DNA of 64,000 bases from Shewanella zhangzhouensis (GCF_019457615.1 NZ_CP080414.1:3228501-3292500), one strand, 5' to 3'; counted from the stretch's first letter, positions 17,159 to 26,860 are shown. Notes: a model not told the origin generated them from the letters alone. Translations and numbers: made by a program.

Positions 17159-17719
17159 TCAGAATTGCCAGGAGAAGGCGATATTAATGCTCTGGACTTC
17201 GAGCTGCTTCAGATCGGTGTACTGGTACTCAACCCCCAATCCAAAACCCGAGTGGAATCTGTGTTGCCAGCCGACTGCCCCAAAGAAGCCTTCGGCATCC
17301 TCTTTGATGCGGGAATCATCCAGATCATATGTGATATCGGAAAAGGCCATCCCTGCTTTTGCATAGACGCTGTTGCCACGGGAAAAATTGTATTGGCCGT
17401 AGAGGGCTGCGCGGTAGTTGGAGTACTCAAGCTCTCTCACGTCCGAGAGTATATCGATCATGGCACTGTACGCACCGCCAGTGCCCTGGCCATAGCTGAG
17501 TTCAACACCCCAGTTGCTGGAAAGCATGTACCTGTACCAGATATCGTACTTGAAGCCGTCTCCGGCATCCCAATGCTCGCCATCACGGCTTTCGTATTCC
17601 TGAGTACCATAACCCAGGTTGACCCCAGCGATATGGGGGCCGGCTTCTGCCCGCACTTCGGCACTGGCAATTCCCATCGCTATCAGTGTACTCATTACAC
17701 TTAAACTGAATAGTTTCAT
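17159..17719 (-). CDS. small outer-membrane beta-barrel protein
   Basis: 186 residues with a signal peptide (MKLFSLSVMSTLIAMGIASAEVRA) and about eight amphipathic strands. It ends in IAFSWQF with the C-terminal phenylalanine recognised by the BAM machinery. This is the OmpX/OmpW-size class of porin-family protein. AGGGAAA precedes the ATG. It has its own terminator. The role is unknown. Confidence 0.83.
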   Translation of the reverse strand: MKLFSLSVMSTLIAMGIASAEVRAEAGPHIAGVNLGYGTQEYESRDGEHWDAGDGFKYDIWYRYMLSSNWGVELSYGQGTGGAYSAMIDILSDVRELEYSNYRAALYGQYNFSRGNSVYAKAGMAFSDITYDLDDSRIKEDAEGFFGAVGWQHRFHSGFGLGVEYQYTDLKQLEVQSINIAFSWQF

Positions 17720-17861
17720 TGATTTCCCTATGGTTGAATGCGATTAGCCATAGGAGCATGCCAGACACAAACTGAATGCTTACTGAACTGGATTTCATTG
17801 ACTGGCGATGGCGGACAAATCTGGTATTCTGATGCGACTTTTGTCTCGTTTTGGATCCCAG

Positions 17862-18422
17862 ATGAAGAAATCCTTAGCCGTATTGACTGCCATTCTGACC
17901 CTTAGCGGCTGCGCGGGCAGTCCATCCAATTACCTTGCTTTGAGTCCCGATGTGCCCGCCATCAGCAGCAGCGCCAGTGGACGCATCGCCCTGAGTACTC
18001 AGGATGCCAGAAGCACCAACACCGCTGTACGTATTACCAAAGGGGATGACCCGGCCAAACTGATGGGGACTGGCGAGTCGCCTGCCGTTCAGCTGGGCAA
18101 TCTGTTCCGCCAGTCTTTCAGTAATAAGGGCTTTCAGCTAGACCCTGCCGCCACCAACGTCCTTGAACTGAAAGTGGAACGTTTACAGTCAGATATCAAT
18201 GAAACCATGCTGGGTTACGAGGCCGCCAATGAAATCATTATCAGCGCCTACGCCCGCAACGAGCAGCAACTGTTCAGTAAGCGCTACACCGCCAGAGGCA
18301 CCATGAAAGGACCTCTGAGCCTGGATTTGGCCACTCTGGAGCTGGAAATGAATAAGCTCATTACCCAGCTTGCCGGCGACATAGTCAACGACCCCGAACT
18401 GACCCAATTTCTGATGCAATAA
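17862..18422 (+). CDS. YajG-family lipoprotein
   Basis: 186 residues from the ATG at 17862. This start puts the leader MKKSLAVLTAILTLSGC directly at the N-terminus with the lipobox Cys at 17; a longer frame begins at 17808. The body resembles the YajG lipoprotein family (LFRQSFSNKGFQL; ELKVERLQSDINE). The function is unknown. ppiA-like follows after 21 bases. In E. coli yajG neighbours ampG, which is also close here. Confidence 0.82.
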   Translation: MKKSLAVLTAILTLSGCAGSPSNYLALSPDVPAISSSASGRIALSTQDARSTNTAVRITKGDDPAKLMGTGESPAVQLGNLFRQSFSNKGFQLDPAATNVLELKVERLQSDINETMLGYEAANEIIISAYARNEQQLFSKRYTARGTMKGPLSLDLATLELEMNKLITQLAGDIVNDPELTQFLMQ

Positions 18423-18443
18423 CAACGAAAAAGGAAATCACAA

Positions 18444-19031
18444 ATGAAATGGATCATCGCAGCCCTGATGCTGGGCCTGTCGAACATGGCACTGGCGGCC
18501 AAAGTGGATATTCAGCCAGATAACCTCTATCCCCAGGTGGAAATGCAAACCACCATGGGCAAGATTGTGGTGGAGCTTGACCGCACCCGCGCCCCCATTA
18601 CCGTCGATAACTTCCTGACTTATGTAGTGAAGGGCGACTACGACAACACCATCTTCCACCGCATTATTCCGGAATTTGTGGTGCAGGGTGGTGGCCTGAA
18701 CCCCAAACTGGAAGAGCTGCCAGAGTCTGCCCCCATCGTTAACGAGTCAGGCAATGGCTTATCCAATGCCTTTGGCACCATCGCCATGGCAAGGGAAAAC
18801 AATCCCCACTCGGCCACCCGCCAGTTCTACTTCAACGTGGCAGATAACACCAAGCTCGACCCCTCCAAGCGCCGCTGGGGCTATGCCGTTTTCGGTGAAG
18901 TGGTGGAAGGTCGCGAAATTCTGGAAGCCATGGCTGTCGTGCCCACTGAGCACAACAGCAAACTGAACTGGCCCGATGTTCCCGTTACCCAGATTGTGCT
19001 CAAGTCAGCCAAATTGTTGCCCAGAAAATAA
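18444..19031 (+). CDS. ppiA: periplasmic peptidyl-prolyl cis-trans isomerase (cyclophilin)
   Basis: 195 residues with a signal peptide (cleavage after ALA, about residue 18) and a cyclophilin domain with FHRIIPEFVVQGGG and the RQFYFNVADN segment. It accelerates proline isomerisation in exported proteins. Strong AAGGAAAT upstream. It is probably co-transcribed with the YajG-like gene before it. Confidence 0.9.
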   Translation: MKWIIAALMLGLSNMALAAKVDIQPDNLYPQVEMQTTMGKIVVELDRTRAPITVDNFLTYVVKGDYDNTIFHRIIPEFVVQGGGLNPKLEELPESAPIVNESGNGLSNAFGTIAMARENNPHSATRQFYFNVADNTKLDPSKRRWGYAVFGEVVEGREILEAMAVVPTEHNSKLNWPDVPVTQIVLKSAKLLPRK

Positions 19032-19096
19032 ACTGTGTTTTGAGTCAGCACTCTAAAGCTGACTATACTCAGGGAGCAAAACAAGGAGGCGATACG

Positions 19097-19423
19097 ATGA
19101 CACCAACGGATTTCATCGATAGCAAAGCGCCCCAACTGGCTCAGTATGGAAGAGCGTTCTTGAGTGACCAGCTCGATTACCGCGAAATCCAGCTGTATTT
19201 ATGGGATACCCTCGAGGAGTGGCAACAGTTGTCACCCCAGGGTGAAGCGCAGTCTGACACTGAAAGGGTGTTTTGGCATTTGATGCACTGCTTTGACCGC
19301 TGGCCCGTTTGGGTACTTCGCGGCAACCTGTTCCTGCGAAAGCAGCTGCAGGACTGCTGTGATTACCTGAGCATCGGTGGTCAGATCCCGGGCGGCTGCA
19401 TCGGAGTGCGTCCCGCATCCTGA
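19097..19423 (+). CDS. conserved hypothetical protein (108 aa)
   Basis: I do not recognise this family. I start it at the ATG at 19097 because AAGGAGGC lies 7 bases upstream; the open frame extends further back without a ribosome site. The protein is acidic and tryptophan-rich (YLWDTLEEWQQL; HLMHCFDRWPVWVLRGNLFL). It ends with a glycine/cysteine-containing tail and has no signal peptide. A strong terminator follows immediately, supporting a real gene. Confidence 0.7.
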   Translation: MTPTDFIDSKAPQLAQYGRAFLSDQLDYREIQLYLWDTLEEWQQLSPQGEAQSDTERVFWHLMHCFDRWPVWVLRGNLFLRKQLQDCCDYLSIGGQIPGGCIGVRPAS

Positions 19424-19433
19424 CTCTGTCCCC

Positions 19434-19456
19434 AAGACCCGCCATTGGCGGGTCTT
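19434..19456 (+). terminator. terminator after the 108-aa gene
   Basis: Perfect 10-base arms (19434-19443 / 19447-19456), 3-base loop and T-run. Confidence 0.85.
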
Positions 19457-19552
19457 TTTTATGCAGACGACAGATTAACTTTTGCCAATCCGCTTGACCC
19501 GCACTTGGCTAAGTAAGTTATTCTAAAGGCCCTTTTCGCTTGTCCGGCCATC

Positions 19553-20953
19553 ATGTATTTACCTACCGCTGCCTTAATCAGACTCTGGGAACTCCTGGCG
19601 GTCTACCGCCATCGCCGGGTACTGGTGATGCTGTTCCTCGGCTTCTCCGCCGGTTTACCCCTGATGCTGGTGTTCTCGACCCTGTCATTCTGGCTGCGTG
19701 AAGCCGGTGTCGATCGTACCGCCATAGGTTATTTCAGCTGGATTGCCATCCTCTATGCCTTCAAATGGCTATGGTCCCCTCTGGTGGACCGCATGCCACT
19801 GCCGGTGTTCTCTAAACTCTTTGGTCGGCGCCGGGGCTGGATGCTGTTTGCTCAGTTAATGCTGATTGGCGCCATTGTGGGTATGGCCAGCAGCGACCCT
19901 AAAGACAGCCTCACCTATATGGCCGTCTGCGCCCTGATGGTGGCCTTTGCCTCGGCCACCCAGGACATAGTGATAGATGCCTTTCGCATTGAATCGGCGC
20001 CCCAGGAGATGCAGGCGGCCCTGGCGGCGGCTTATCAAATCGGCTATCGCTCGGCCATGATTATCGCGACCGCCGGCGCCCTGACCATCGCCGCCTGGGT
20101 CGCGCCGGAAGCCGATGGATATCGGCTCGCGTCCTGGCAAACCGCCTACATGGTCATGGCCGCCCTGATGCTGATTGGGGTGATAACCACCCTGTGTGCC
20201 AAAGAGCCAGCCGTCGACCAGGGCCAGGCAAATGCGCTGGAAGCCGAGATGCGCGAGCGCCTCAGCGAAAAATACTCCCCCCGCACGGCTGCGGCCCTAT
20301 CCTGGACCTATAACGCTGTCGCCGCGCCCTTCATCGATTTTTTCAAGCGTTACGGCAAGAGTGCAATCCTGATATTGGCGCTGATTTCCTGCTACCGGAT
20401 TTCAGACATAGTCATGGGGATTATGGCGAATGTGTTCTATGTGGACATGGGCTTTTCCAAAGAGGAAATCGCCTTTCTGAGCAAGGTGTATGGCCTTATC
20501 ATGACCCTGGTAGGTGCCGCCTTTGGAGGCGTCTTGCTCGCGAAATTCGGCACCATGCGCATTCTGTTTTTGGGTGCCCTGCTGGTAGCCACCACTAATC
20601 TGCTGTTTGCCTGGCAGGCGGTGGTTGGGTACAACATGGAGCTGCTGACGCTGGCGATATCCATCGATAACTTCAGTGGCGGTATCGCCACCGCGGCCTT
20701 TATCGCCTATTTATCGAGCCTGACCAGCAGCGGCTACAGCGCCACCCAATATGCACTGCTGTCGTCTATCATGCTGCTGTTTCCCAAGTTTATTGCCGGT
20801 TTCTCCGGCGCCTGGGTCGATGCCTTTGGCTATGTGAACTTTTTCATCACCGCCAGCCTGATTGGTCTGCCGGTATTGCTGCTGGTGTGGCTGGTAGAAA
20901 AGGTGTCGCCCCCTGCCCACACCGAAGCACGGAGCGAGCAGGTGACAGACTGA
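19553..20953 (+). CDS. ampG: AmpG-like muropeptide permease (MFS)
   Basis: 466-residue major-facilitator protein with about 12-14 helices. It has the AmpG signature FSAGLPLMLVFSTLSFWLREAGV near the N-terminus and SATQDIVIDAFRIE in the fourth/fifth helix region. It imports GlcNAc-anhydroMurNAc peptides for cell-wall recycling. No strong ribosome site precedes the ATG at 19553. Confidence 0.92.
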   Translation: MYLPTAALIRLWELLAVYRHRRVLVMLFLGFSAGLPLMLVFSTLSFWLREAGVDRTAIGYFSWIAILYAFKWLWSPLVDRMPLPVFSKLFGRRRGWMLFAQLMLIGAIVGMASSDPKDSLTYMAVCALMVAFASATQDIVIDAFRIESAPQEMQAALAAAYQIGYRSAMIIATAGALTIAAWVAPEADGYRLASWQTAYMVMAALMLIGVITTLCAKEPAVDQGQANALEAEMRERLSEKYSPRTAAALSWTYNAVAAPFIDFFKRYGKSAILILALISCYRISDIVMGIMANVFYVDMGFSKEEIAFLSKVYGLIMTLVGAAFGGVLLAKFGTMRILFLGALLVATTNLLFAWQAVVGYNMELLTLAISIDNFSGGIATAAFIAYLSSLTSSGYSATQYALLSSIMLLFPKFIAGFSGAWVDAFGYVNFFITASLIGLPVLLLVWLVEKVSPPAHTEARSEQVTD

Positions 20954-20966
20954 GATAAGGCTTGAG

Positions 20967-21452
20967 TCAGTCGCGGAAGTTATTGAACTGAAATGGCTGG
21001 CCCAGCTCGGAAGTGCGGGCCAGCTGCATAATGGCCTGTAAATCATCGCGCTTCTTGCCGGTGACCCGAATCGAATCCCCCTGGATTTGCGCCTGCACCT
21101 TCACCTTGCTGTCTTTGATGAGCTTGATGAGTTTTTTCGCCACATCCTGCTCGATGCCCTGCTTGAATTTCACGTTTTGTGCAAAGGTTTTGCCGGTGTG
21201 GACTATCTTGTCGTCCACTTCCATGGCCTTGGCATCCACGTTGCGTTTGGCTAGCTGGCCTCTGAGGATATCCACCATCTGACGACACTGGAAATCCGAC
21301 TCGGAACGCAGTATGACTACCATGTCCTTGAAATCCACACTGTACTCAACACCGCGAAAATCGAAGCGGCCATCCATTTCACGGCGGGTGTTTTCCACGG
21401 CGTTTTTCAGCTCGACGGCATCCACTTCCGAAACAATATCAAATGACGGCAT
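20967..21452 (-). CDS. yajQ: YajQ family nucleotide-binding protein
   Basis: 161 residues, the standard length, beginning MPSFDIVSEVDAVELKNAV and ending FQFNNFRD, both typical of YajQ. It has two RRM-like folds. Family members bind c-di-GMP or other nucleotides. It converges with ampG with a 13-base gap. Confidence 0.95.
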   Translation of the reverse strand: MPSFDIVSEVDAVELKNAVENTRREMDGRFDFRGVEYSVDFKDMVVILRSESDFQCRQMVDILRGQLAKRNVDAKAMEVDDKIVHTGKTFAQNVKFKQGIEQDVAKKLIKLIKDSKVKVQAQIQGDSIRVTGKKRDDLQAIMQLARTSELGQPFQFNNFRD

Positions 21453-21650
21453 TTTTTAACCCCTTGAAAAGCAAAACAGGCCTCTGACGAAACGGGCCTC
21501 AATCCGAATAGAGCATAGTGTAACGATCCGGCCAGCACAGGTGAAGCCCCAAGTCCGCCGGTGAAGACACAGAGTTTTACAGGCCGGTGAGTGACTTTGG
21601 CTGTACATTTCCCTATCATGGGCGCCTATGTCTACCAGCGAAAGTTCCAT

Positions 21651-22013
21651 GTGAAGAATCGGCAGTTTCTGTTTAAAATCATTTTGGTGATTGCCCTGTG
21701 TATCACCAGTTATCTGGTCTTTTCCAAACCCAGCTATCCCCAGTCCATTCCTCATCTGGACAAGGTGGGGCATTTCGGCACTTTCTTTGGTTTGGCCTGG
21801 CTCACCCAACTGGCATTCAGGCCACGCTGGTACATCATGTTGCTGGCACTGGCTGCCTACGCAGGTTTGATTGAAGTCATCCAGTCGCGCCTGCCCTACC
21901 GCTCAGCCTCCTGGGGCGATATCGCCGCCGATCTTGCGGGCGTGGCCGCCTTCTTCCTCACCGCCTGGCTGTACAGTAAGTACCGCCGCGCATCCAGGCT
22001 TCAGGGCGCATGA
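21651..22013 (+). CDS. VanZ-like membrane protein
   Basis: 120 residues from the GTG at 21651 (MKNRQFLFKIIL); the start is uncertain and upstream ATGs at 21618 or earlier are possible. It has about four hydrophobic helices and the VanZ-type pattern HLDKVGHFGTFFGLAWL...EVIQSRLPYRSASWGDIAADLAG. The function is unknown. The stop overlaps panE (ATGA). Confidence 0.8.
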   Translation: MKNRQFLFKIILVIALCITSYLVFSKPSYPQSIPHLDKVGHFGTFFGLAWLTQLAFRPRWYIMLLALAAYAGLIEVIQSRLPYRSASWGDIAADLAGVAAFFLTAWLYSKYRRASRLQGA

Positions 22014-22912
22014 GCCGAATTGGCATTCTGGGTGCCGGTGCCGTTGGCCAGTTAATTGCCCATCAGTTGGCGGCGACGGGTACCTTGCCCTTTCTGCTCG
22101 ACCGGCAACTGAACGCCATTACAGAGCCTTACAGCCTCACCGACCTGAGTGGCAATCGCAGCACCCTGAGCTTCGCCAAACCCGGGGACAATCAAGCCCT
22201 GCTGGGCGAGCTTAAGCTTCTTATCGTCACAGTGAAGGCCTATCAGGTCGTTGAAGCCGTGACCCGGGTGCTCCCCGAATTATCACCGCGCTGCCATCTG
22301 CTGTTGCTGCATAATGGCCTTGGTCCCCACGAAGAGGTGGCGGCCCTGTTAGATGGACGGGGGCTGACGCTCGGCACCACCAGCCAGGGTGCGCTACGCC
22401 TTGGCAAACACGACCTTAAGCAAACCGGCAGTGGTCTTACGCAATTTGGTCACTGCATGGGGCCAGCCATGGCGCCAGAGCTTAAAGCCATGCTGCTCAG
22501 CGCCATTCCCGGCAGTGAGTGGGTGGAGGGCATACTGCCAGCCCTGTGGCAAAAGCTCGCGGTGAATGCCTGTATCAATCCCCTCACCGCCATTCACGGT
22601 GTCTGTAACGGCGAGCTGGCAGATAATGCCTATCAAGCGACTATTGCCGCTGTGCTGAGGGAACTGGTTCAGGTAGCCGGGACTCAGGGCATAGAATTGC
22701 AGGAAGAGTGTTTGTCGGCCCGGGTCTATGAGGTCATTCGCCTTACCGCCGCCAATCGCTCCTCAATGCGCCAGGATGTGGACCATAAGCGCAAAACCGA
22801 GATTGATGCCATCAATGGCTATCTGGTGAGCCTTGGCAATCGCCATGGCATAGCTACGCCCACCAACAAAGCCTTGGTCGAAGCAATTCATGCCCTGGAG
22901 CGACGCTTTTAA
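22010..22912 (+). CDS. panE: 2-dehydropantoate 2-reductase
   Basis: 300 residues. N-terminal NADPH-binding motif GILGAGAVGQLIAHQL (residues 5-20) and a C-terminal domain with the conserved Lys in the LWQKLAVNACINPLTA segment and SSMRQDVDHKRKTEIDAINGY. It reduces ketopantoate to pantoate on the way to coenzyme A. It is translationally coupled to the VanZ-like gene. Confidence 0.92.
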   Translation: MSRIGILGAGAVGQLIAHQLAATGTLPFLLDRQLNAITEPYSLTDLSGNRSTLSFAKPGDNQALLGELKLLIVTVKAYQVVEAVTRVLPELSPRCHLLLLHNGLGPHEEVAALLDGRGLTLGTTSQGALRLGKHDLKQTGSGLTQFGHCMGPAMAPELKAMLLSAIPGSEWVEGILPALWQKLAVNACINPLTAIHGVCNGELADNAYQATIAAVLRELVQVAGTQGIELQEECLSARVYEVIRLTAANRSSMRQDVDHKRKTEIDAINGYLVSLGNRHGIATPTNKALVEAIHALERRF

Positions 22913-22924
22913 GCCACGCCCCTC

Positions 22925-23800
22925 TTATTGCGGCCACATCACCATGATGGCGGCAATCGCAATCAGCACCAGCGCGGCCATGTCCTTCACCTGTACCTTC
23001 TGTTTCAGGTATAGACTCGACACCAGCATCATAAAGAAAATTTCCACCTGCCCTAGGGTTTTCACATAGGGCACGGCGGTAAGCGACATGGCCGAAAACC
23101 AGCCAATGGACCCCAGACAACTGCTGACACTGATAGCCAGCGTCAGCCGGTTTCTGGCCATCATGGCCCTAAGCTCGTCAGGCTTTCTTATCAGCAGCCA
23201 CAGCAGCAAAATCACCGTTTGAGTAACAATGACCAGCAACAGCACCCAGGCGGCGCGGTGGGGAAAAGGCACGTCGAGACAAAGGCTGGCCTCCCGCACC
23301 CAAAGGGACGTCAGCGCAAAGGCGCTGCCACTGGCTAGCCCCAGCAGCAAGGTTTTGGGCGACAGGGTCCTGAGCCCGCCCTTGCTTGAGAGCATAAACA
23401 CCGCCACAGTGCCTACAATCACCCCAAGCCAGCCAAAGAGCGACAGGCTGGTGCCAAAAAAGGCCACCCCAAGGATAGCGGCCACCAGCGCCTCGCTCTT
23501 GGCAAGCCCGGCGCCAATGGCGAAGTTTTTAAGCTGAAACAGCTTTACCATTAAGGCGGTGGCCAGAATTTGCATCAGCGCCGCCCCGAGAATAAAGCCA
23601 AGCGCATCCACGCCGAAGGTGGGAATGGCCGCATCCTGCCACAGGTAGAGCCCGGCCAGATAAAATGCAGCCAGCGGGCCCGCATAGAGAAAGCGCGCCA
23701 AGGTGACGCCAAGCACGCCGACATCACGACTGAGCTCACTTTGAAAGGCGTTACGCCAGGCCTGCATAAAGGCCGCCATCAGGGTGAACATCACCCACAT
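22925..23800 (-). CDS. EamA/DMT-family transporter
   Basis: 291 residues with ten helices in two five-helix repeats. I chose the ATG at 23800 (MWVMFTLMAAFMQAWRN), preceded by GGGGGAGAA; the open frame continues 22 codons further. Drug/metabolite-type exporter, substrate unknown. It converges with panE. Confidence 0.86.
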   Translation of the reverse strand: MWVMFTLMAAFMQAWRNAFQSELSRDVGVLGVTLARFLYAGPLAAFYLAGLYLWQDAAIPTFGVDALGFILGAALMQILATALMVKLFQLKNFAIGAGLAKSEALVAAILGVAFFGTSLSLFGWLGVIVGTVAVFMLSSKGGLRTLSPKTLLLGLASGSAFALTSLWVREASLCLDVPFPHRAAWVLLLVIVTQTVILLLWLLIRKPDELRAMMARNRLTLAISVSSCLGSIGWFSAMSLTAVPYVKTLGQVEIFFMMLVSSLYLKQKVQVKDMAALVLIAIAAIMVMWPQ

Positions 23801-23835
23801 ACTTTCTCCCCCAGATCTCAATTCCCCAGAACAAA

Positions 23836-23860
23836 AAACGCCCGGCAAAGCCGGGCGTTT
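23836..23860 (-). terminator. kdsA terminator
   Basis: Perfect 11-base arms (23836-23846 / 23850-23860), 3-base loop and T-run on the minus strand. Confidence 0.88.
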
Positions 23861-23890
23861 GAGCATATCACAGCCAATTAACGCTGTGGT

Positions 23891-24739
23891 TTACTTGCTG
23901 GTGTCCAGAGCAGGAAAAGATTTCACCAGGTCATCTACTGCTTTCATCTGACTGAGGTAGCCTTCCAGTTGATGCAGTGGCAGAGCGCAGGGGCCATCGC
24001 ACTTGGCGTTGTCGGGATCCGGATGCGCTTCGATAAAGAGACCGGCCAGACCCAGTGCCATACCGCTGCGGGCAAGCTCGGTGGCCTGGGCACGGCGACC
24101 ACCGGCAGAATCTTCACGACCACCGGGACGCTGCAGCGCGTGGGTGGCATCGAAAATTACCGGATAACCGCTCTGCTTCATCTCATCCATGCCCAGCATG
24201 TCCACCACCAGGTTGTTGTAACCAAAGCAGCTGCCACGCTCACACAGGATAATCTCGTCGTTACCGGCTTCGTTGAATTTCTTCACGATGTGGCGCATCT
24301 CATGGGGTGCCAGAAACTGTGGCTTCTTCACGTTGATGATGGCGCCGGTCCTGGCCATGGCAATCACCAGGTCGGTCTGGCGTGCCAGAAACGCCGGCAG
24401 CTGAATGATGTCGACCACTTCGGCCACAGGGGCGCACTGGTGCGGCTCGTGCACGTCGGTAATGAGCGGCACATTGAAGGTGTCTTTGATTTCCTGGAAA
24501 ATCTTCAGGCCTTCTTCCATCCCGGGACCACGGTAGGAGTTGATGGACGAGCGGTTGGCCTTGTCAAAAGAGGCCTTGAATACATAGGGGATCCCCAGCT
24601 TCTGTGTCACTTCCACGTACTGCTCGGCAATACTCATGGCCAGATCCCGCGATTCAAGCACGTTCATACCGCCAAAGAGCACAAAGGGCTTGTCGTTGGC
24701 AATGGCGATGTCGCCAAGTTGGATAGTCTTGATACTCAT
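23891..24739 (-). CDS. kdsA: 3-deoxy-8-phosphooctulonate synthase
   Basis: 282 residues, a TIM-barrel KDO-8-P synthase. Motifs: FVLFGGMNVLES near the N-terminus, KASFDKANRSS, TDVHEPHQ, CERGSCFGYNNLVVDM and SRD-equivalent histidine segments. It condenses PEP with arabinose-5-phosphate for LPS core. The last residues HPDPDNAKCDGPCALPL are typical. It sits near sirB1/sirB2 as in E. coli, with a DUF819 gene inserted between. Confidence 0.96.
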   Translation of the reverse strand: MSIKTIQLGDIAIANDKPFVLFGGMNVLESRDLAMSIAEQYVEVTQKLGIPYVFKASFDKANRSSINSYRGPGMEEGLKIFQEIKDTFNVPLITDVHEPHQCAPVAEVVDIIQLPAFLARQTDLVIAMARTGAIINVKKPQFLAPHEMRHIVKKFNEAGNDEIILCERGSCFGYNNLVVDMLGMDEMKQSGYPVIFDATHALQRPGGREDSAGGRRAQATELARSGMALGLAGLFIEAHPDPDNAKCDGPCALPLHQLEGYLSQMKAVDDLVKSFPALDTSK

Positions 24740-24759
24740 CTATGCCTCTCAAAGAATAA

Positions 24760-24777
24760 ACCGGCGCAGGCGCCGGT
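24760..24777 (-). terminator. hairpin after the DUF819 gene
   Basis: 7-base GC arms (24760-24766 / 24771-24777), 4-base loop, with a weak T-tract on the minus strand. It lies between the DUF819 stop and the kdsA start. Confidence 0.55.
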
Positions 24778-24784
24778 GGAAAAA

Positions 24785-26023
24785 TCAGCCCACTAGCTGC
24801 AACAGCTGGCCACAGAGCCACGCCATATAAGTGCCCAAAGCATAACCGAACACCGCCAAAAGCACACCTACAGGCGCCAATGAGGGATGGAAAGCTGCAG
24901 CGACCACGGGCGCTGAAGCCGCGCCGCCCACGTTGGCCTGGCTGCCCACCGCCATATAAAACAGTGGCGCCTTGATAAGCTTGGCCACCAGCAACATAAA
25001 GCCCGCGTGAACCAACATCCAGGTGATACCCAGCAGGAAGTAAATCGGCGTCTTGAGGATTTCACTCACGTCCATGTGCAGACCGATGGTGGCCACCAGC
25101 ACATAAAGGAAGGATGACGCCACCTTGGAGGCGCCTGCCGCTTCCAGATGACGCAGCGGCGTGAACGACAACGCCAAACCGGCAGTCGTCACCAGAACCA
25201 CCAGCCAGAAGAAGCCCGAGGTCAGGCTGTACTGCTTGGTCCAGGGGAAGTGCTCGGAAAAGAAGGGAGCCAGGAAATCCGCCGCAATATGGGCAAAACC
25301 TGTGACACCAAAGCCCACCGCCAGGATCAGCATCAAATCGGTCAGGCTGGGGTTGCGTTCATTTTCAGCCTTGTACTTTTCAACCTTCTCTTTAAGCGCT
25401 TCGATGGCACTGGTATCGGCACCGGTTTTGGCATCGATTTCTTTGGCGCGGGACGCCATAAACAGCAGCACCGCCATCCACACGTTGGCCACAATCACAT
25501 CGACGGTGATCATCACCGAAAACACGCTGCCGCCCACTTCATAGATTTCTTTCATGGCCGCCTGGTTGGCACCACCGCCAATCCAGCTGCCGGCAAGCGT
25601 AGTCATACCACGCCACACAGAGTCAGGGCCCATATCGTTGGTCAACGAAGGGTCAATGGCAGACACCAGCAGCAGCGCCATCGGGCCGCCAATCACAATC
25701 CCCAACGTGCCGCAGAGGAACATGATCACAGCCTTTGGCCCCAGACCCATGATGGCCTTGAGATCCACCGACAAAATCAGCAATACCAAACACGCAGGCA
25801 GCAAATAGCGGGTCGCAACAAAATACAGCTGCGAACTGTGGCCATCGACTATGCCGAAGGTATTGAGCAGCGAAGGCAGGAAGTAGCACAGCAGCAACGC
25901 CGGGACGAATTTATAGAATTTTTGCCAGCTGGGGTGGCTGTGGGTGTAAAACACAAATCCCAGAATAATGGCCAAAAATCCCAGTACGGTTGCGTCGTTG
26001 GTAACCAATGGCGCCGTTGTCAT
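24785..26023 (-). CDS. DUF819 family membrane protein
   Basis: 412 residues, about ten or eleven membrane helices in two halves with a soluble charged linker in the middle (residues 198-225). Sequence such as GPDSVWRGMTTLAGSWIGGGANQAAMKEI matches DUF819/YjcL proteins, which are fold relatives of sodium-coupled transporters. The substrate is unknown. AAGAAAGG precedes the ATG. Confidence 0.85.
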   Translation of the reverse strand: MTTAPLVTNDATVLGFLAIILGFVFYTHSHPSWQKFYKFVPALLLCYFLPSLLNTFGIVDGHSSQLYFVATRYLLPACLVLLILSVDLKAIMGLGPKAVIMFLCGTLGIVIGGPMALLLVSAIDPSLTNDMGPDSVWRGMTTLAGSWIGGGANQAAMKEIYEVGGSVFSVMITVDVIVANVWMAVLLFMASRAKEIDAKTGADTSAIEALKEKVEKYKAENERNPSLTDLMLILAVGFGVTGFAHIAADFLAPFFSEHFPWTKQYSLTSGFFWLVVLVTTAGLALSFTPLRHLEAAGASKVASSFLYVLVATIGLHMDVSEILKTPIYFLLGITWMLVHAGFMLLVAKLIKAPLFYMAVGSQANVGGAASAPVVAAAFHPSLAPVGVLLAVFGYALGTYMAWLCGQLLQLVG

Positions 26024-26071
26024 CCTTTCTTCCCCCTGAAAGTGTTATTAATTTTGTAAGGTATGTAATTG

Positions 26072-26860
26072 TTAATGCAGAACTTCGTGATGTTCACCCA
26101 GCTCACGCAGCTGCATTTTCACCAGCTCCACCACAGGGTCGTGGGGACTGAGGTCGATAAACTGCCTGAGGTCGGCTTCGGCTACCCGAATGGCGCCAAG
26201 CTGCTGAGCGATAAAGGCCCTTTCACGAATGAGCATGGTGTCATCGGGATGCCAGTCCAGCAGCATATTGCTGCAGGCAAGCGCCACATCAAAGCGCTGC
26301 TGCACTATGGCGCCCGCCTTGATCTCTCCCAGCATACGGCTGATAAGCGCTTTCACACCGGACGTTTTCACATAGGCCGGCTTCATTGGTGCCCAGTTAC
26401 CCAGCTCACCACGCACCAGCGCATGCACCCGCTTACGGTCGATAAGCTCGCCACTGAGTGGGTCCAGCAAGAGTTTTTTCTTGCCTTCCTTCAGGCAAAG
26501 CAAGGTATGGCCGGGCAATAAAATGGGTTCGAGTGGCAAATCCAGTTGCTTGGCGAGCAACATCAATACTGTGGCCAGCGTAGTGCTGTTCCCCTGACGA
26601 AACATCAGGGTGTGTGCCAGGCTCGCCGCCTCAAGACTGAAATAGTCATCCTTGGCCCGAAAGCCCAGATCCCGGTAAAACCAGCTAAGCAATGCCTTGA
26701 GTCTGGCGTCTCTGTCCACCAGATAATGGCTAAGCACGCCACCGGCGATTTCAAGCCAGGCCCACTCAGCTTTTTGCCTGTCGGCGAGCCCCAAATGCGC
26801 AAGTATATCCAGCGGCGTTTCCGGCAGGGAAACACCGTCTGCTAACGAAAATTCACTCAT
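26072..26860 (-). CDS. sirB1: SirB1-family transglutaminase-like protein with TPR-like tail
   Basis: 262 residues. The N-terminal two thirds match the SirB1/transglutaminase-like family (FRQGNSTTLATVLMLLAKQLDLPLEPILLPGHTLL). The C-terminal 80 residues look like tetratricopeptide repeats. The function is not established. It overlaps sirB2 by 4 bases and precedes kdsA at a distance, as in E. coli. Confidence 0.9.
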   Translation of the reverse strand: MSEFSLADGVSLPETPLDILAHLGLADRQKAEWAWLEIAGGVLSHYLVDRDARLKALLSWFYRDLGFRAKDDYFSLEAASLAHTLMFRQGNSTTLATVLMLLAKQLDLPLEPILLPGHTLLCLKEGKKKLLLDPLSGELIDRKRVHALVRGELGNWAPMKPAYVKTSGVKALISRMLGEIKAGAIVQQRFDVALACSNMLLDWHPDDTMLIRERAFIAQQLGAIRVAEADLRQFIDLSPHDPVVELVKMQLRELGEHHEVLH

